Of a DNA stretch of 64,000 nt, positions 9,375-19,622 are shown in pieces. The notes below the pieces were generated by a model. That model searched no databases and had not been told where the DNA came from. It saw only the letters and a program-made list of their open reading frames with translations. Position 1 is the stretch's first letter; each line of letters opens with the position of its first letter. A program made the position numbers and the translations under genes. Origin of the DNA: Burkholderiaceae bacterium (lineage in GTDB: Bacteria; Pseudomonadota; Gammaproteobacteria; Burkholderiales; Burkholderiaceae_E); assembly GCA_027493945.1 (NCBI GenBank), contig JAOSJU010000001.1, positions 2,533,658 to 2,597,657 on the forward strand. Direction: 5' to 3'.

Positions 9375-10682
9375 GTGAGTGCCCCCGCGATTCCGCGCCC
9401 GGACGCGCACTCAGCGTCGCACCCCGGCCCGCACCCAGGCCCGCTCGCCGGCATGCGCGTGCTCGAGCTCGCGCAGATCATGGCCGGGCCCACCGCCGGC
9501 ATGATGCTCGCCGACCTCGGTGCCGAAGTGATCAAGGTCGAGAAGCTGCCCGGCGGCGACGACTCGCGCGGCTATCGCGAGCCGCGCGTGAACGGCGTGT
9601 CGGCGCCGTTCATGATCCTGAACCGCAACAAGCGCGGCATCGCGCTGAACCTGAAGCACGAGCAGGGCAAGGAGGTGCTGCGCCGGATGGTCGCGCGCGC
9701 CGACGTGCTCACCGAGAACTACCGGCGCGGCACGCTCGAGAAGCTGGGGCTCGGCTACGACGCGCTGTCGAAGATCAACCCCGGCCTGATCTACTGCGCG
9801 GTGTCGGGCTACGGCCGCGACGGGCCGTGGGCCGACAAGGGCGGCTTCGACCTGATCGCGCAGGGCTTCGCGGGGCTGATGAGCATCACCGGCGAGCCGG
9901 GCCGCCCGCCGGTGAAGACCGGCAACTCGGTGGCCGACATCAACGGCGGCATCCTGGCCGCGGTGGGCATCCTCGCCGCGTTCGTGCACAAGCTGAAGAC
10001 CGGCCGCGGGCAGATGGTCGACACCTCGCTGTTGGAGGCGGCGCTGCAGCAGACCTACTGGCACGCGGCGATCTTTTTCGCCACCGGCGCGTCTCCGCAG
10101 GCGCTGGGTTCCAGCCACGTGCTCACCGCGCCGTACCAGGCGTTCCGCACCGCCGATGGCTACATCAACATCGGCGGCGCCAACCAGTCGAACTGGGAGC
10201 GCATCGCCGACGTGCTGGGGCACCCGGAGTGGAAGGCCGATCCGCGCTTCGCCGCCAACGCCGACCGGATGCGCCACCTGCCCGAGCTGGTCGCGGCGAT
10301 GGAGGCGGTGCTGGCGGGCCGCGACCGCGCGCACTGGATCGAGGTGTTCGACGCGGCCGGCGTGCCGGTGGGGCCGGTGAATTCGATCGGCGAAGCGCTG
10401 TCGCATCCGCAGGTGCTGGCGCGCGGCATGGTCGTCGACCTGCAGCATCCGCAGGCCGGCGCGACGAAGGCGCTCGGCTGCCCGGTGCACCTGTCGGAGA
10501 CGCCCGCGCGCGTGGATCGGGCTGCGCCGCTGCTGGGCGAGCACACGCGCGAGGTGCTGCGCGAGCACGGCTACGACGATACGCAGATCGACGCGCTGGC
10601 TGCCGCCGGGGTGGTCGAGGAACCGTCCTCGGGCCCGGCCGCGGCCGGGCCGGGCGCTCATGCCGACGCGGCGCGAGGGTAG
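9375..10682 (+). CDS. CaiB/BaiF family CoA-transferase
   Basis: GMRVLELAQIMAGPTAGMMLADLGAEVIKVEKLPGGDDSR; GTG start at 9375 in frame with ORF 9096..10682. Confidence 0.9.
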   Translation: MSAPAIPRPDAHSASHPGPHPGPLAGMRVLELAQIMAGPTAGMMLADLGAEVIKVEKLPGGDDSRGYREPRVNGVSAPFMILNRNKRGIALNLKHEQGKEVLRRMVARADVLTENYRRGTLEKLGLGYDALSKINPGLIYCAVSGYGRDGPWADKGGFDLIAQGFAGLMSITGEPGRPPVKTGNSVADINGGILAAVGILAAFVHKLKTGRGQMVDTSLLEAALQQTYWHAAIFFATGASPQALGSSHVLTAPYQAFRTADGYINIGGANQSNWERIADVLGHPEWKADPRFAANADRMRHLPELVAAMEAVLAGRDRAHWIEVFDAAGVPVGPVNSIGEALSHPQVLARGMVVDLQHPQAGATKALGCPVHLSETPARVDRAAPLLGEHTREVLREHGYDDTQIDALAAAGVVEEPSSGPAAAGPGAHADAARG

Positions 10683-10687
10683 ACTGC

Positions 10688-11926
10688 ATGCCCATGTCCG
10701 ATCGCGATCCCGCCCCCGCCCCCGCGACCCGTCTGGCCGAAGCCGGGCGGCATCTCGAAGTCTCGGTGAGCACCGCGAACCTGCCGGTGCATCGCGCCTC
10801 GACGGTGCTGTTCGACACGCTCGCGCAGGCCGAGTCCGCCGGCGAGGCGGTCGGCAAGGCCGAGCGGCACGCGACCACCTACGGCACTGCCGGCACGCCG
10901 ACCACGATGGCGTTGATGGACGCGCTCGCCGAAGTGGAGGGGGCCGGCCACGAGGTGCGCGCGGCGCTGATGCCCTCGGGCCCGGCGGCGATCACCACGG
11001 TGCTGCTCGCAGTGCTGGAGCCGGGCGACCACATCCTCGTCACCGACTCGGCCTACGGGCCGACTCGGGTCTTCTGCGACGGGCTGCTGGCCCGCCTCGG
11101 CGTGAAGACCACGTATTACGACCCCACGGTCGGCGCCGGCATCGGCGCGCTGATTCGCCCCGAGACGAAGCTGGTCTGGCTCGAGAGTCCGGGCAGCTAC
11201 ACCTTCGAGGTGCAGGACGTACCGGCGATCTGCGCGGTCGCGCGCGAGCGCGGCGTGCTCACGATGATCGACAACACCTGGGCTTCGCCGGTGTTCGCGC
11301 GGCCCTTCGACTGGGGCGTGGACGTCTCGGTGCTGGCGCTCACCAAGTACTGGAGCGGCCACTCCGACCTGCTGATGGGCGCGGTGGTGGTGCGCGAGCC
11401 GCTGTGGCCGAAGCTGTGGAGCGCGGTGCGCCAGCTCGGCCAGTGCGTGAGCGGCGACGACGCGTTCCTGGTGCTGCGCGGGCTGCGCACGGCCGACGTG
11501 CGCATGCAGCGCCACCAGGACAACGCGCTGGCGGTCGCCCACTGGCTGCAGCGGCGCGAGGAAGTCGAGTCGGTGCTGCACCCGGCGCTGTTTTCGCATC
11601 CGCAGCACGCCTTGTGGCGGCGCGACTTCTCGGGCGCGAGCGGCCTGTTCTCGTTCTCGCTCGAGCCGTCGCTGTTCGCTGGCGATGCGTGCAAGCGCGC
11701 CGCGATCGAGGCCTTGTGCGAACACCGGCGGCACTTCGGCATCGGCTACTCGTGGGGCGGATTCGAGAGCCTGATCATGCCGGGGCGCATCGAGCACCTG
11801 CGCAGCGCGCGACCCTGGACCGGCGGAGCGCTGATCCGGCTGCACGTCGGCCTGGAGAATCCCGACGACCTGATCGCCGACCTTCAGGCCGGTTTCGAAA
11901 CGATGCAGCACGCGCTCACGAGCTGA
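10688..11926 (+). CDS. metC: cystathionine beta-lyase
   Basis: PLP-lyase motifs ALTKYWSGHSDLLMG, TYGTAGTPTT; Cys/Met metabolism PLP enzyme family. Confidence 0.87.
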   Translation: MPMSDRDPAPAPATRLAEAGRHLEVSVSTANLPVHRASTVLFDTLAQAESAGEAVGKAERHATTYGTAGTPTTMALMDALAEVEGAGHEVRAALMPSGPAAITTVLLAVLEPGDHILVTDSAYGPTRVFCDGLLARLGVKTTYYDPTVGAGIGALIRPETKLVWLESPGSYTFEVQDVPAICAVARERGVLTMIDNTWASPVFARPFDWGVDVSVLALTKYWSGHSDLLMGAVVVREPLWPKLWSAVRQLGQCVSGDDAFLVLRGLRTADVRMQRHQDNALAVAHWLQRREEVESVLHPALFSHPQHALWRRDFSGASGLFSFSLEPSLFAGDACKRAAIEALCEHRRHFGIGYSWGGFESLIMPGRIEHLRSARPWTGGALIRLHVGLENPDDLIADLQAGFETMQHALTS

Positions 11927-11936
11927 GCGCGTTGCG

Positions 11937-12323
11937 TCACTGCGTGTTGCGCGCGTCCTGTTCGGGATCGTACGGGCGGGCGCCGCGCTTCACCTCGGCC
12001 ATGTCCAGATTGCGGACCTGGCTCAGCACGTCTTCGAGCGCCCCCTTCGGCAGTGCGCCGGCCTGCTGGAACACGATCACCTGCTCGCGGAAGATCATCA
12101 GCGTCGGGATCGAGCGGATCGCGAAGTGGCCGGCGAGCGACTGCTCCTCGTCGGTGTTCACCTTGACGAACTTGACGTCGGGGTTGGCCCCGGCGACTTC
12201 CTCGAAGATCGGCGCGAAGCCGCGGCAGGGGCCGCACCACGGCGCCCAGAAGTCGATCACGACGATGTCGTTGCCGGTGATGGTGCTGTCGAACTGGTCG
12301 GTGGTGAGGGCTTCGGCGGACAT
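11937..12323 (-). CDS. thioredoxin family protein
   Basis: VVIDFWAPWCGPCRGFAPIFEEVA...IRSIPTLMIF. Confidence 0.92.
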   Translation of the reverse strand: MSAEALTTDQFDSTITGNDIVVIDFWAPWCGPCRGFAPIFEEVAGANPDVKFVKVNTDEEQSLAGHFAIRSIPTLMIFREQVIVFQQAGALPKGALEDVLSQVRNLDMAEVKRGARPYDPEQDARNTQ

Positions 12324-12534
12324 GGATGGCTCCGGGGTGCGAACTTCGAAGGATACTCCATGAGGTATGGTCGGTCATAAGGAACGCAAGGGTGGGCGCG
12401 AGACCCCGGGCGCGGGTGGGGATATTCGCCAGTCGATTCGCCGGGCCGCCTTGCCTACAATCGACGGGCAGGGCCGCCGCTGCGCCGTCGGGCGCCGGTG
12501 GCCTTCCCTTCCGCCATCCTGAAGGTTGCCGCCG

Positions 12535-14217
12535 ATGCCTACCCATCCGAATCCCTACCGCCGGGATCTCGATCGCAACGCGGCCAACCACGCGCCGCTG
12601 TCGCCTGTCAGCCTGGTCGAGTGGGCGGCCGATGTCTTCCCCGACCGCTGCGCGGCCATCCACGGTCCGCTGCGCTACAGCTGGTCGCAGATGCTGGCGC
12701 GCGCGCGGCGCCTCGCGTCGGTACTGGCCGCGCGTGACATCGGCGCCGGCGACACGGTCTCGGTCGTGCTGCCGAACATCCCGGCGATGCTCGATGCGCA
12801 CTACGGCGTGCCGCTGACCGGCGCGGTGCTCAACACGATCAACACGCGGCTCGACGCGGCGACGATCGCGTTCCAGCTGCGGCACTCGGGCGCGAAGGTG
12901 CTGATCGTCGATCGCGAGTTCTCGCCGGCGGTCGCGCAGGCACTCGCGCAGCTCGACGCTTCGGGGCACGAGCCGCCGTTCGTCGTCGACGTGGACGACC
13001 CGGTCTACGACGGGCCCGGCGAGCGCATCGGCACGGTGGAGTACGAAGACTGGATCGCCGGCGGCGACCCGGCGCACCGCTACGCGCTGCCGCCCGACGA
13101 ATGGGATGCCATCGGGCTGAACTACACCTCGGGCACCACCGGAGACCCGAAGGGCGTGGTCGTGCATCACCGCGGCGCTTACCTGAACGCGGTCGGCAAC
13201 GTGCTCGCGTGGAGCCTGCCGCGGCATCCGGTCTACCTGTGGACGCTGCCGCTGTTCCACTGCAACGGCTGGTGCTTCCCGTGGACGCTGCCGGCGGTGG
13301 CCGGCACCAACGTCTGCCTGCGCCGCATCGACCCCACGCTGATCCTCGGCATGGTTCGCGAGCACCGGGTCACGCACTACTGCGGCGCGCCGATCGTGCA
13401 CAGCGCGCTGATCAACGCGCCGGCCGAGCTGAAGGCCGGTATCGACTGGACGGTCAAGGCGATGGTGGCCGGTGCCGCGCCGCCGGCCTCGATGATCGAG
13501 GGCATGGAGCGCATGGGCTGGGAGGTGACGCACGTCTACGGACTCACCGAGGTCTACGGCCCCGCCTCGGTGTGCGTGAAGCGCGACGAATGGCAGGCGC
13601 TCGACCTCGCCGGCCGCGTCGACCGCAACGGCAGGCAGGGCGTGCGCTACCAGGTCCAGCAGGGCCTCACCGTGGTCGATCCGGAGACGATGCAGGTAGT
13701 GCCGCGCGACGGCGAGACGATGGGCGAGGTGGTGTTCCGCGGCAACATCGTGATGAAGGGCTACCTGAAGAACCCGAAGGCGAGCGCGGAGGCGTTTCGC
13801 GGCGGCTGGTTCCACACCGGCGACCTCGGCGTCGTGCACCCCGACGGCTACGTCAAGCTGAAGGACCGCGCCAAGGACATCATCATCTCGGGGGGCGAGA
13901 ACATCAGCTCGATCGAGGTCGAGGATGCCTTGTACAAGCATCCGGCGGTGCTCGCCTGCGCGGTGGTGGCGCGCCCCGACCCGAAGTGGGGCGAGACGCC
14001 GCTGGCGTTCGTCGAGCTGAAGGCCGACCGCGAGCCGGCCTCGCCCGAGGCCGCGAAGGCGCTGGCCGACGAGCTGATCGCGCATTGCCGCTCGCTGCTG
14101 GCGCACTTCAAGTGCCCGCGCGAGGTGCGCTTCGGCGTCGTGCCCAAGACCTCGACCGGCAAGATCCAGAAGCACCTGCTGCGCGCGCAGGCGCGTTCGG
14201 CGGCGGCGATCGGCTGA
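12535..14217 (+). CDS. acyl-CoA synthetase (AMP-binding, medium/long-chain type)
   Basis: NYTSGTTGDPKGVVVHHRG, GWFHTGDLGVVHPDGYVKLKDRAKDIIISGGENISS; alternative start 12526. Confidence 0.9.
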   Translation: MPTHPNPYRRDLDRNAANHAPLSPVSLVEWAADVFPDRCAAIHGPLRYSWSQMLARARRLASVLAARDIGAGDTVSVVLPNIPAMLDAHYGVPLTGAVLNTINTRLDAATIAFQLRHSGAKVLIVDREFSPAVAQALAQLDASGHEPPFVVDVDDPVYDGPGERIGTVEYEDWIAGGDPAHRYALPPDEWDAIGLNYTSGTTGDPKGVVVHHRGAYLNAVGNVLAWSLPRHPVYLWTLPLFHCNGWCFPWTLPAVAGTNVCLRRIDPTLILGMVREHRVTHYCGAPIVHSALINAPAELKAGIDWTVKAMVAGAAPPASMIEGMERMGWEVTHVYGLTEVYGPASVCVKRDEWQALDLAGRVDRNGRQGVRYQVQQGLTVVDPETMQVVPRDGETMGEVVFRGNIVMKGYLKNPKASAEAFRGGWFHTGDLGVVHPDGYVKLKDRAKDIIISGGENISSIEVEDALYKHPAVLACAVVARPDPKWGETPLAFVELKADREPASPEAAKALADELIAHCRSLLAHFKCPREVRFGVVPKTSTGKIQKHLLRAQARSAAAIG

Positions 14218-14243
14218 GCGGCGAGTGCTGGGGCCCGGCGGCG

Positions 14244-14924
14244 TCAGTCGATCAGCCGCCAGCCGCGCGGCGTCGACAACTCCGCGCCCAGCGCCGGGTG
14301 CGAAGCGTCGACGCTGACCACTCGCGGGTCCTGGCGCAGCGCGGCGGGCAGCGCGACGCTGGCCGGGGCGCACAGCCGCAGCCGGCCCAGCGTCACGCCG
14401 GACGCAGCGAGCGCAGCGACCGGATGCCGCTCGGGCGCCGCGCCGCCGGCCCATTCGATCAGGGTCGGCTGCAGCCGGCCGGCTTCGGTCCAGCGCCGCG
14501 CGGCGCTCGTCGCGTCCTGCGGCATCGTGATTCGCCAGGAGAGCGCGCCGCGCGTCATGGGCACGACCGGGCCGGGGTCGTAGTCGAGTGCGAGATCCTT
14601 GATCGCATCGAGCGAACGCACGCGGCAGACGTAGTGCACCAGCCTCGGCCGCACGGCGACGCGCGCGCGCAGCGCCGCATCGTCGAGGCCGAACGGGCGC
14701 GGCAGCGCCGGCTCGGGCTGCGCCGGGTCGGGGGCGATCAGCTCGAGATAGGTGCCGGCGTCGAGCCGCAGCAGGCGGTTGTGCGTGCCCCAGCCGGGGT
14801 GGCTGCCGCCGGGGGCCGAGGGCACGCCGGCGAGCTCGCGCATCCAGGCGTCGCCCTGCACGAGCGTGGCGCAGGCGACGACCAGGTGGTCGAGTTCGAT
14901 CGCGCATCGGAGCTGCAGCGACAT
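14244..14924 (-). CDS. VOC / glyoxalase-like domain protein
   Basis: [59 protein letters not shown]. Confidence 0.8.
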   Translation of the reverse strand: MSLQLRCAIELDHLVVACATLVQGDAWMRELAGVPSAPGGSHPGWGTHNRLLRLDAGTYLELIAPDPAQPEPALPRPFGLDDAALRARVAVRPRLVHYVCRVRSLDAIKDLALDYDPGPVVPMTRGALSWRITMPQDATSAARRWTEAGRLQPTLIEWAGGAAPERHPVAALAASGVTLGRLRLCAPASVALPAALRQDPRVVSVDASHPALGAELSTPRGWRLID

Positions 14925-14971
14925 CGCGGGTTCCGGTGGCGGGGCGGTGCCCCAAAGTACAATCCCGGGCC

Positions 14972-16742
14972 ATGTTAGCGGAACACACATCACGGCTGGC
15001 CGCGCTGTTCGGTGCCGCGGCCGAACGGCTGGCGGCCGCATCGGGCGTGCAGGTGGCGCTTCCGGCGGTCGAGCTCGAGCGGCCCCGGCAGGCCGGCCAC
15101 GGCGACCTCGCCTGCAATCTCGCGATGCAGCTGGCGCGGCCGCTGAAGGCCAATCCGCGCCAGATCGCCGAACGCCTGAAGGCGGCGGTCGAAGAGCTCG
15201 ACCGGGAGGCGGCTGCCGGGCCGCTGCTCGAATCGCTCGAAGTCGCCGGGCCCGGCTTCATCAACCTGCGGCTGCGTGCCGACGCGAAGCGCGCGCCGAT
15301 CGGTCGCGTGCTGCGCGACGGCGCGGCATTCGGCCGCGGCGAGCGCGGCGCCGGGCGGCAGGTGATCGTCGAGTTCGTCTCGGCCAACCCCACGGGCCCG
15401 CTGCATGTCGGCCACGGCCGGCAGGGTGCGCTCGGCGACGCGCTGGCGGCCCTGCTCGAAGCCGACGGCTGGCGCGTCACGCGCGAGTTCTACTACAACG
15501 ACGCGGGCGCGCAGATCGACAAGCTGGCGCTGTCGGTGCAGGCGCGCGCACGCGGCATCGCGCCCGGCGACGAGCGCTTCCCGGTCGACGGCTATCGCGG
15601 CGACTACATCGCCGACATCGCCGCCGACTACCTCGCACGCAAGATGGTGTCGGCCGAGCGTGTTGCCGAAGTCGCCGCGACCGGAGACCTCGACGACCTG
15701 CAGGCGATCCGCCGCTTCGCGGTTGCTTACCTGCGGCACGAGCAGGACATCGACCTGCGTGCATTCGGGGGTGCACTTCGACAACTACTACCTCGAGTCG
15801 TCGCTCTACGCGGACGGGCGCGTGCAGGCGACCGTCGACGCGCTGGTGCGCGCCGGCAAGACCTACGAGGACGGCGGCGCGCTCTGGCTGCGAACCACCG
15901 CGTTCGGCGACGACAAGGACCGCGTGATGCGCAAGTCCGACGGCGGCTACACCTACTTCGTGCCCGACGTCGCCTATCACGTCACCAAGTGGCAGCGCGG
16001 TTTCGAGCGCGCGATCAACGTGCAGGGGTCGGACCACCACGGGACGGTGGCGCGCGTGCGCGCGGGCCTGCAGGCGATCGGCATCGGCGTTGCGTCCGGC
16101 TATCCGGATTACGTGTTGCACAAGATGGTCACCGTGATGCGCGGCGGCGAGGAGGTGAAGATCTCCAAGCGCGCCGGCTCGTACGTGACGCTGCGCGACC
16201 TGATCAACTGGACCGGCGAGGTGCGCGACGGCGACGAAGTGCGCGTCGACGAGCAACGCGGCCGCGACGCGGTGCGCTTCTTCCTGGTTTCGCGCAAGGC
16301 CGACAGCGAGTTCGTCTTCGACGTCGACCTCGCGCTGGCGCGCACCGACGAGAACCCGGTCTACTACATCCAGTACGCCCATGCGCGCATCTGCTCGGTG
16401 CTGGCGCAGTGGGGCGGCGACGCCGCATCGCTGGCCGCGTTGGCCGCCGCCGGCAAGGTCGCGCTCGACGCGCTGCAGGGCGCGCGCGAGTTCGCGCTGG
16501 CCGCGCAGCTGGCCACCTGGCCCGAGACCGTCCAGGCGGCGGTCGACGAGCTCGCGCCGCATGCCATTGCCTTCTATCTCAAAGAGTTAGCAGCGGAATT
16601 TCACTCTTACTATAATGCGGAGCGCGTGCTCGTCGACGACGAGGCCACGCGAACCGCGCGTCTGGCGCTGCTGCTTGCAACCCGCCAGGTGCTACGCAAC
16701 GGGCTGGCACTGATCGGCGTGTCGGCCCCCGAGAGGATGTGA
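14972..16742 (+). CDS. argS: arginyl-tRNA synthetase (reading frame broken once)
   Basis: [23 protein letters not shown] in frame of 14972; continues [14 protein letters not shown]... in +1 frame; G5 run 15767-15771 where G4 restores frame. Confidence 0.9.
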
Positions 16743-17323
16743 TGGCCCACCCCGTGGTAACGGCGAGAACGCGGCGCATGCGCGGCGGCACGCTGCTCGG
16801 ATTCATGATCGGCCTGATCTTCGGACTGTCGATCGCGGTGGTGGTTGCGATCGTGGTCACCCGGGCTCCGGTGCCGTTCATGAACAAGGCGAACCGCGGC
16901 TCCGACAAGGTGCTCGAGCCCAGGTCGCAGGCCGAGGCCCCCGACCCCAACGCGCCGCTCTACTCGAAGTCGCGCCCCGGGCCCGAACCCGCCGCCCCGG
17001 CCGCCCCGCCTGCGGTAGCGGTCGCCCCGCCCGCGGCGCCCTCCGGCACGCCGCCGCCCGCCGCGGCGCCCGAAACCCGCGGCGACGATCGGGCCAGCTA
17101 CCTGCTGCAGGCGGGTGCGTTCCGCTCGTCGTCCGAAGCCGAGGCGATGAAGGCGAAGCTCGCGCTGATCGGCTTCGAGGCGAAGGTGCTCACCGCCGAG
17201 GTCAACGGGCAGACGATGTATCGTGTCCGCATCGGGCCGTACGCGGCGCTCGATACCATGAACCGCGCGCGCGCCAGGCTGGCCGAGAACGGCATCGAGG
17301 CCTCGGTCGTGCGCCAGCGCTGA
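16742..17323 (+). CDS. SPOR domain-containing membrane protein
   Basis: N-term TM, Pro/Ala linker, C-term YLLQAGAFRSSSEAEAMKAKLALIG...YRVRIGPY SPOR motif. Confidence 0.88.
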   Translation: MAHPVVTARTRRMRGGTLLGFMIGLIFGLSIAVVVAIVVTRAPVPFMNKANRGSDKVLEPRSQAEAPDPNAPLYSKSRPGPEPAAPAAPPAVAVAPPAAPSGTPPPAAAPETRGDDRASYLLQAGAFRSSSEAEAMKAKLALIGFEAKVLTAEVNGQTMYRVRIGPYAALDTMNRARARLAENGIEASVVRQR

Positions 17324-17354
17324 GCCGGCGCCGCCGGCGTTCCCGGGAGAGACG

Positions 17355-18002
17355 ATGATCGACGCACGCAGACGATGGATGATCGCGGCCGCCACCGCCG
17401 CAGTCGCGGGTTCGCTCGCGCCGCCGGCTGCCGCGCAGGACGCGCCGCGCGAGGGCCGCGACTACCGGCTCGTGCGGCCGCCGCAGCCCACCGAGGCGCC
17501 CGCCGGCAAGATCGAAGTCATCGAGTTCTTCTGGTACGGCTGCCCGCACTGCAACGCGCTCGAGCCGTTCCTCATCGACTGGGTGAAGAAGCTGCCGCCC
17601 GACGTCGCGTTTCGCCGCATCCACGTGCCCTTCGGCGACCGTCGCCACCAGCAGCTGTTCTGCACGCTCGAAGCCATGGGCAAGGCCGACGCGCTCGGCG
17701 ACAGGATCTTCCACGCGATCCACGTCGATCGCGACCGGCTCGATACGGTCGACAAGATGACCGCGCTGCTGTCGCGCTACGGTGTCGATCGCAAGCAGTT
17801 CGTCGACACCTGGGACTCGTTCGCGGTGCGCACGAAGATGCGCCGGGCGGCGCAGGTCTCCGAGGCCTATGGCGTCGACGGCGTGCCGGCGATGGCGGTC
17901 AACGGCAAGTACTACACCTCGCCCGGCATGGCCGGCTCGAACCAGGGCGCGCTGCGCGTGATGGACTGGCTGATCGCGCAGGAGCGCCGGGCTGCGAAGT
18001 GA
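17355..18002 (+). CDS. dsbA: thiol:disulfide interchange protein DsbA
   Basis: signal peptide; FFWYGCPHCNALEPFL; GVDGVPAMAVNGKYYT. Confidence 0.9.
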   Translation: MIDARRRWMIAAATAAVAGSLAPPAAAQDAPREGRDYRLVRPPQPTEAPAGKIEVIEFFWYGCPHCNALEPFLIDWVKKLPPDVAFRRIHVPFGDRRHQQLFCTLEAMGKADALGDRIFHAIHVDRDRLDTVDKMTALLSRYGVDRKQFVDTWDSFAVRTKMRRAAQVSEAYGVDGVPAMAVNGKYYTSPGMAGSNQGALRVMDWLIAQERRAAK

Positions 18003-18015
18003 CGCGCCCGCCGGC

Positions 18016-18807
18016 ATGAAGGTCTTCGTCACCGGCGCTTCGAGCGGCATCGGCGAGGCACTGGCGCGCGAATACCACCGGCGCTTCCCCGGATCGACGA
18101 TCGGGCTCGCCGCGCGGCGCGCGGACGAGCTCGCGCGGGTCGCCGCGGCGCTGGCCGGGGCGACCGTGCATTGCTATCCCCTCGACGTGACCGACCGCGG
18201 TGCGCTGGCGCGCGCAGCCGCCGACTTCGTCGCCGTCGACGGCGCGCCGCCCGACGTGGTGATCGCCAACGCCGGCATCAGCGCCGGCACGCTGACCGGC
18301 GAGGTCGCCGACGCGGCGGTGTTCCGCAGAATCGTCGACGTCAACGTGACCGGGATGTTCGACACCTTCGCGCCGTTCGTGCCCGCGATGCGCGCGCGCG
18401 GTGCCGGCCGGCTGGCGGGCATCGCGAGCGTGGCGGGAATTCGCGGCCTGCCCGGGGCCGGCGCCTACAGCGCGTCGAAGGCCGCGGCGATCGTGTATCT
18501 CGAAAGCCTGCGCGTCGAGCTGCGTGGCAGCGGCGTGCGCGTCGTGACGATCGCGCCCGGGTACATCCGCACGCCGATGACCGAGCGCAACAGCTACGCG
18601 ATGCCCTTCCTCACCGACGTCGACGTGTTTGCCCGACGCGCGGTCGACGCGATCGCCCGCGGGGACTCGTACGCCGTCATTCCGCGGCCGATGCACGCTG
18701 TGGCGCTGGGCCTGCGCGTGCTGCCGAACTGGCTGTTCGACCGACTGTTCGCTCGCGCGCCGCGCAAGCGACGCGCGGGCGCGGAAGGTAGCGAGGCGCG
18801 CCGGTGA
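18016..18807 (+). CDS. SDR family oxidoreductase
   Basis: MKVFVTGASSGIGEALARE; YSASK. Confidence 0.92.
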   Translation: MKVFVTGASSGIGEALAREYHRRFPGSTIGLAARRADELARVAAALAGATVHCYPLDVTDRGALARAAADFVAVDGAPPDVVIANAGISAGTLTGEVADAAVFRRIVDVNVTGMFDTFAPFVPAMRARGAGRLAGIASVAGIRGLPGAGAYSASKAAAIVYLESLRVELRGSGVRVVTIAPGYIRTPMTERNSYAMPFLTDVDVFARRAVDAIARGDSYAVIPRPMHAVALGLRVLPNWLFDRLFARAPRKRRAGAEGSEARR

Positions 18808-19622
18808 CGCAGCCGCGCATCGTTTCGCTGGTGCCGAGTCTCACCGAGATGCTGTGCGCGCTCGGCCTGCGCGAGCGACTGGTCGGCCGCACCGGCTTCT
18901 GCATCCATCCGCGCGAGTCGCTGCGCGACGTGCCGAAGGTCGGCGGCACGAAGGACGTCGACGTCGAGCGCGTGCGCGCGCTCGCGCCGACGCACCTGGT
19001 GGCGAACGTCGACGAGAACGACCGGGACACGGTGGAGCGGCTCGCCGCGTTCGTGCCCCGGGTGATGGTCACGCACCCGATCGTCGTCGAGGACAACCTC
19101 GCGCTGTTCGATCGGTTCGGCGCCGAATTCGCGCAGGTGCCGGGCGTTCGCGATGCGGCGGCGGCGTTGTCGCTGCGCTTGCGCGAAACGCTGGACAGGG
19201 CGCATGCGCGGCGCTTCGAGCCGCTGGCCGTGCTCTACATGATCTGGAAGGATCCGTGGATGAGCGTCGGCAGCGAGACGTTCATCGCCAGCATGCTGGC
19301 GCACGCCGGCCTGCGCTCGGTGATCGACGCCGCAAAGCCGCGCTATCCGGTGCTCACGCTCGCGCAGATCGCCGACAGCGGCGCGCGTGCCGTGCTGCTG
19401 TCGTCGGAGCCTTATCGCTTCGAGGAGCGGCACTGCGAGCCGCTGCGCGAAGCGCTGGCCGGACACTCGGGCGGCGCCGCGCCACACTGCGCGACGATCG
19501 ACGGCGAGATGACGTCCTGGTACGGAAGTCGCGCGATCGACGGACTCGACTACCTGGTCGACTACCGCGAGCGCCTCGGGCGCGAACTCGATCGGGCCGC
19601 CGCTCACGGAGGAACACGATGA
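18804..19622 (+). CDS. cobalamin/Fe-siderophore-type helical-backbone metal receptor (BtuF-like)
   Basis: RIVSLVPSLTEMLCALGLRERLVGRTGFCIHP...VPKVGGTKDVDVERV; 4-nt overlap with SDR gene. Confidence 0.8.
   Translation: MTQPRIVSLVPSLTEMLCALGLRERLVGRTGFCIHPRESLRDVPKVGGTKDVDVERVRALAPTHLVANVDENDRDTVERLAAFVPRVMVTHPIVVEDNLALFDRFGAEFAQVPGVRDAAAALSLRLRETLDRAHARRFEPLAVLYMIWKDPWMSVGSETFIASMLAHAGLRSVIDAAKPRYPVLTLAQIADSGARAVLLSSEPYRFEERHCEPLREALAGHSGGAAPHCATIDGEMTSWYGSRAIDGLDYLVDYRERLGRELDRAAAHGGTR

Noticed and set aside
11884-15480. 1198-aa minus-strand ORF
   Set aside because: Runs antisense to the acyl-CoA synthetase and across thioredoxin/VOC genes in the wrong frame; only thioredoxin (11937..12323) and VOC (14244..14924) are supported on that strand.
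14972-16742. Two separate argS genes or an argS pseudogene
   Set aside because: Single-G difference in a homopolymer restores a full-length essential synthetase; sequencing error is simpler.
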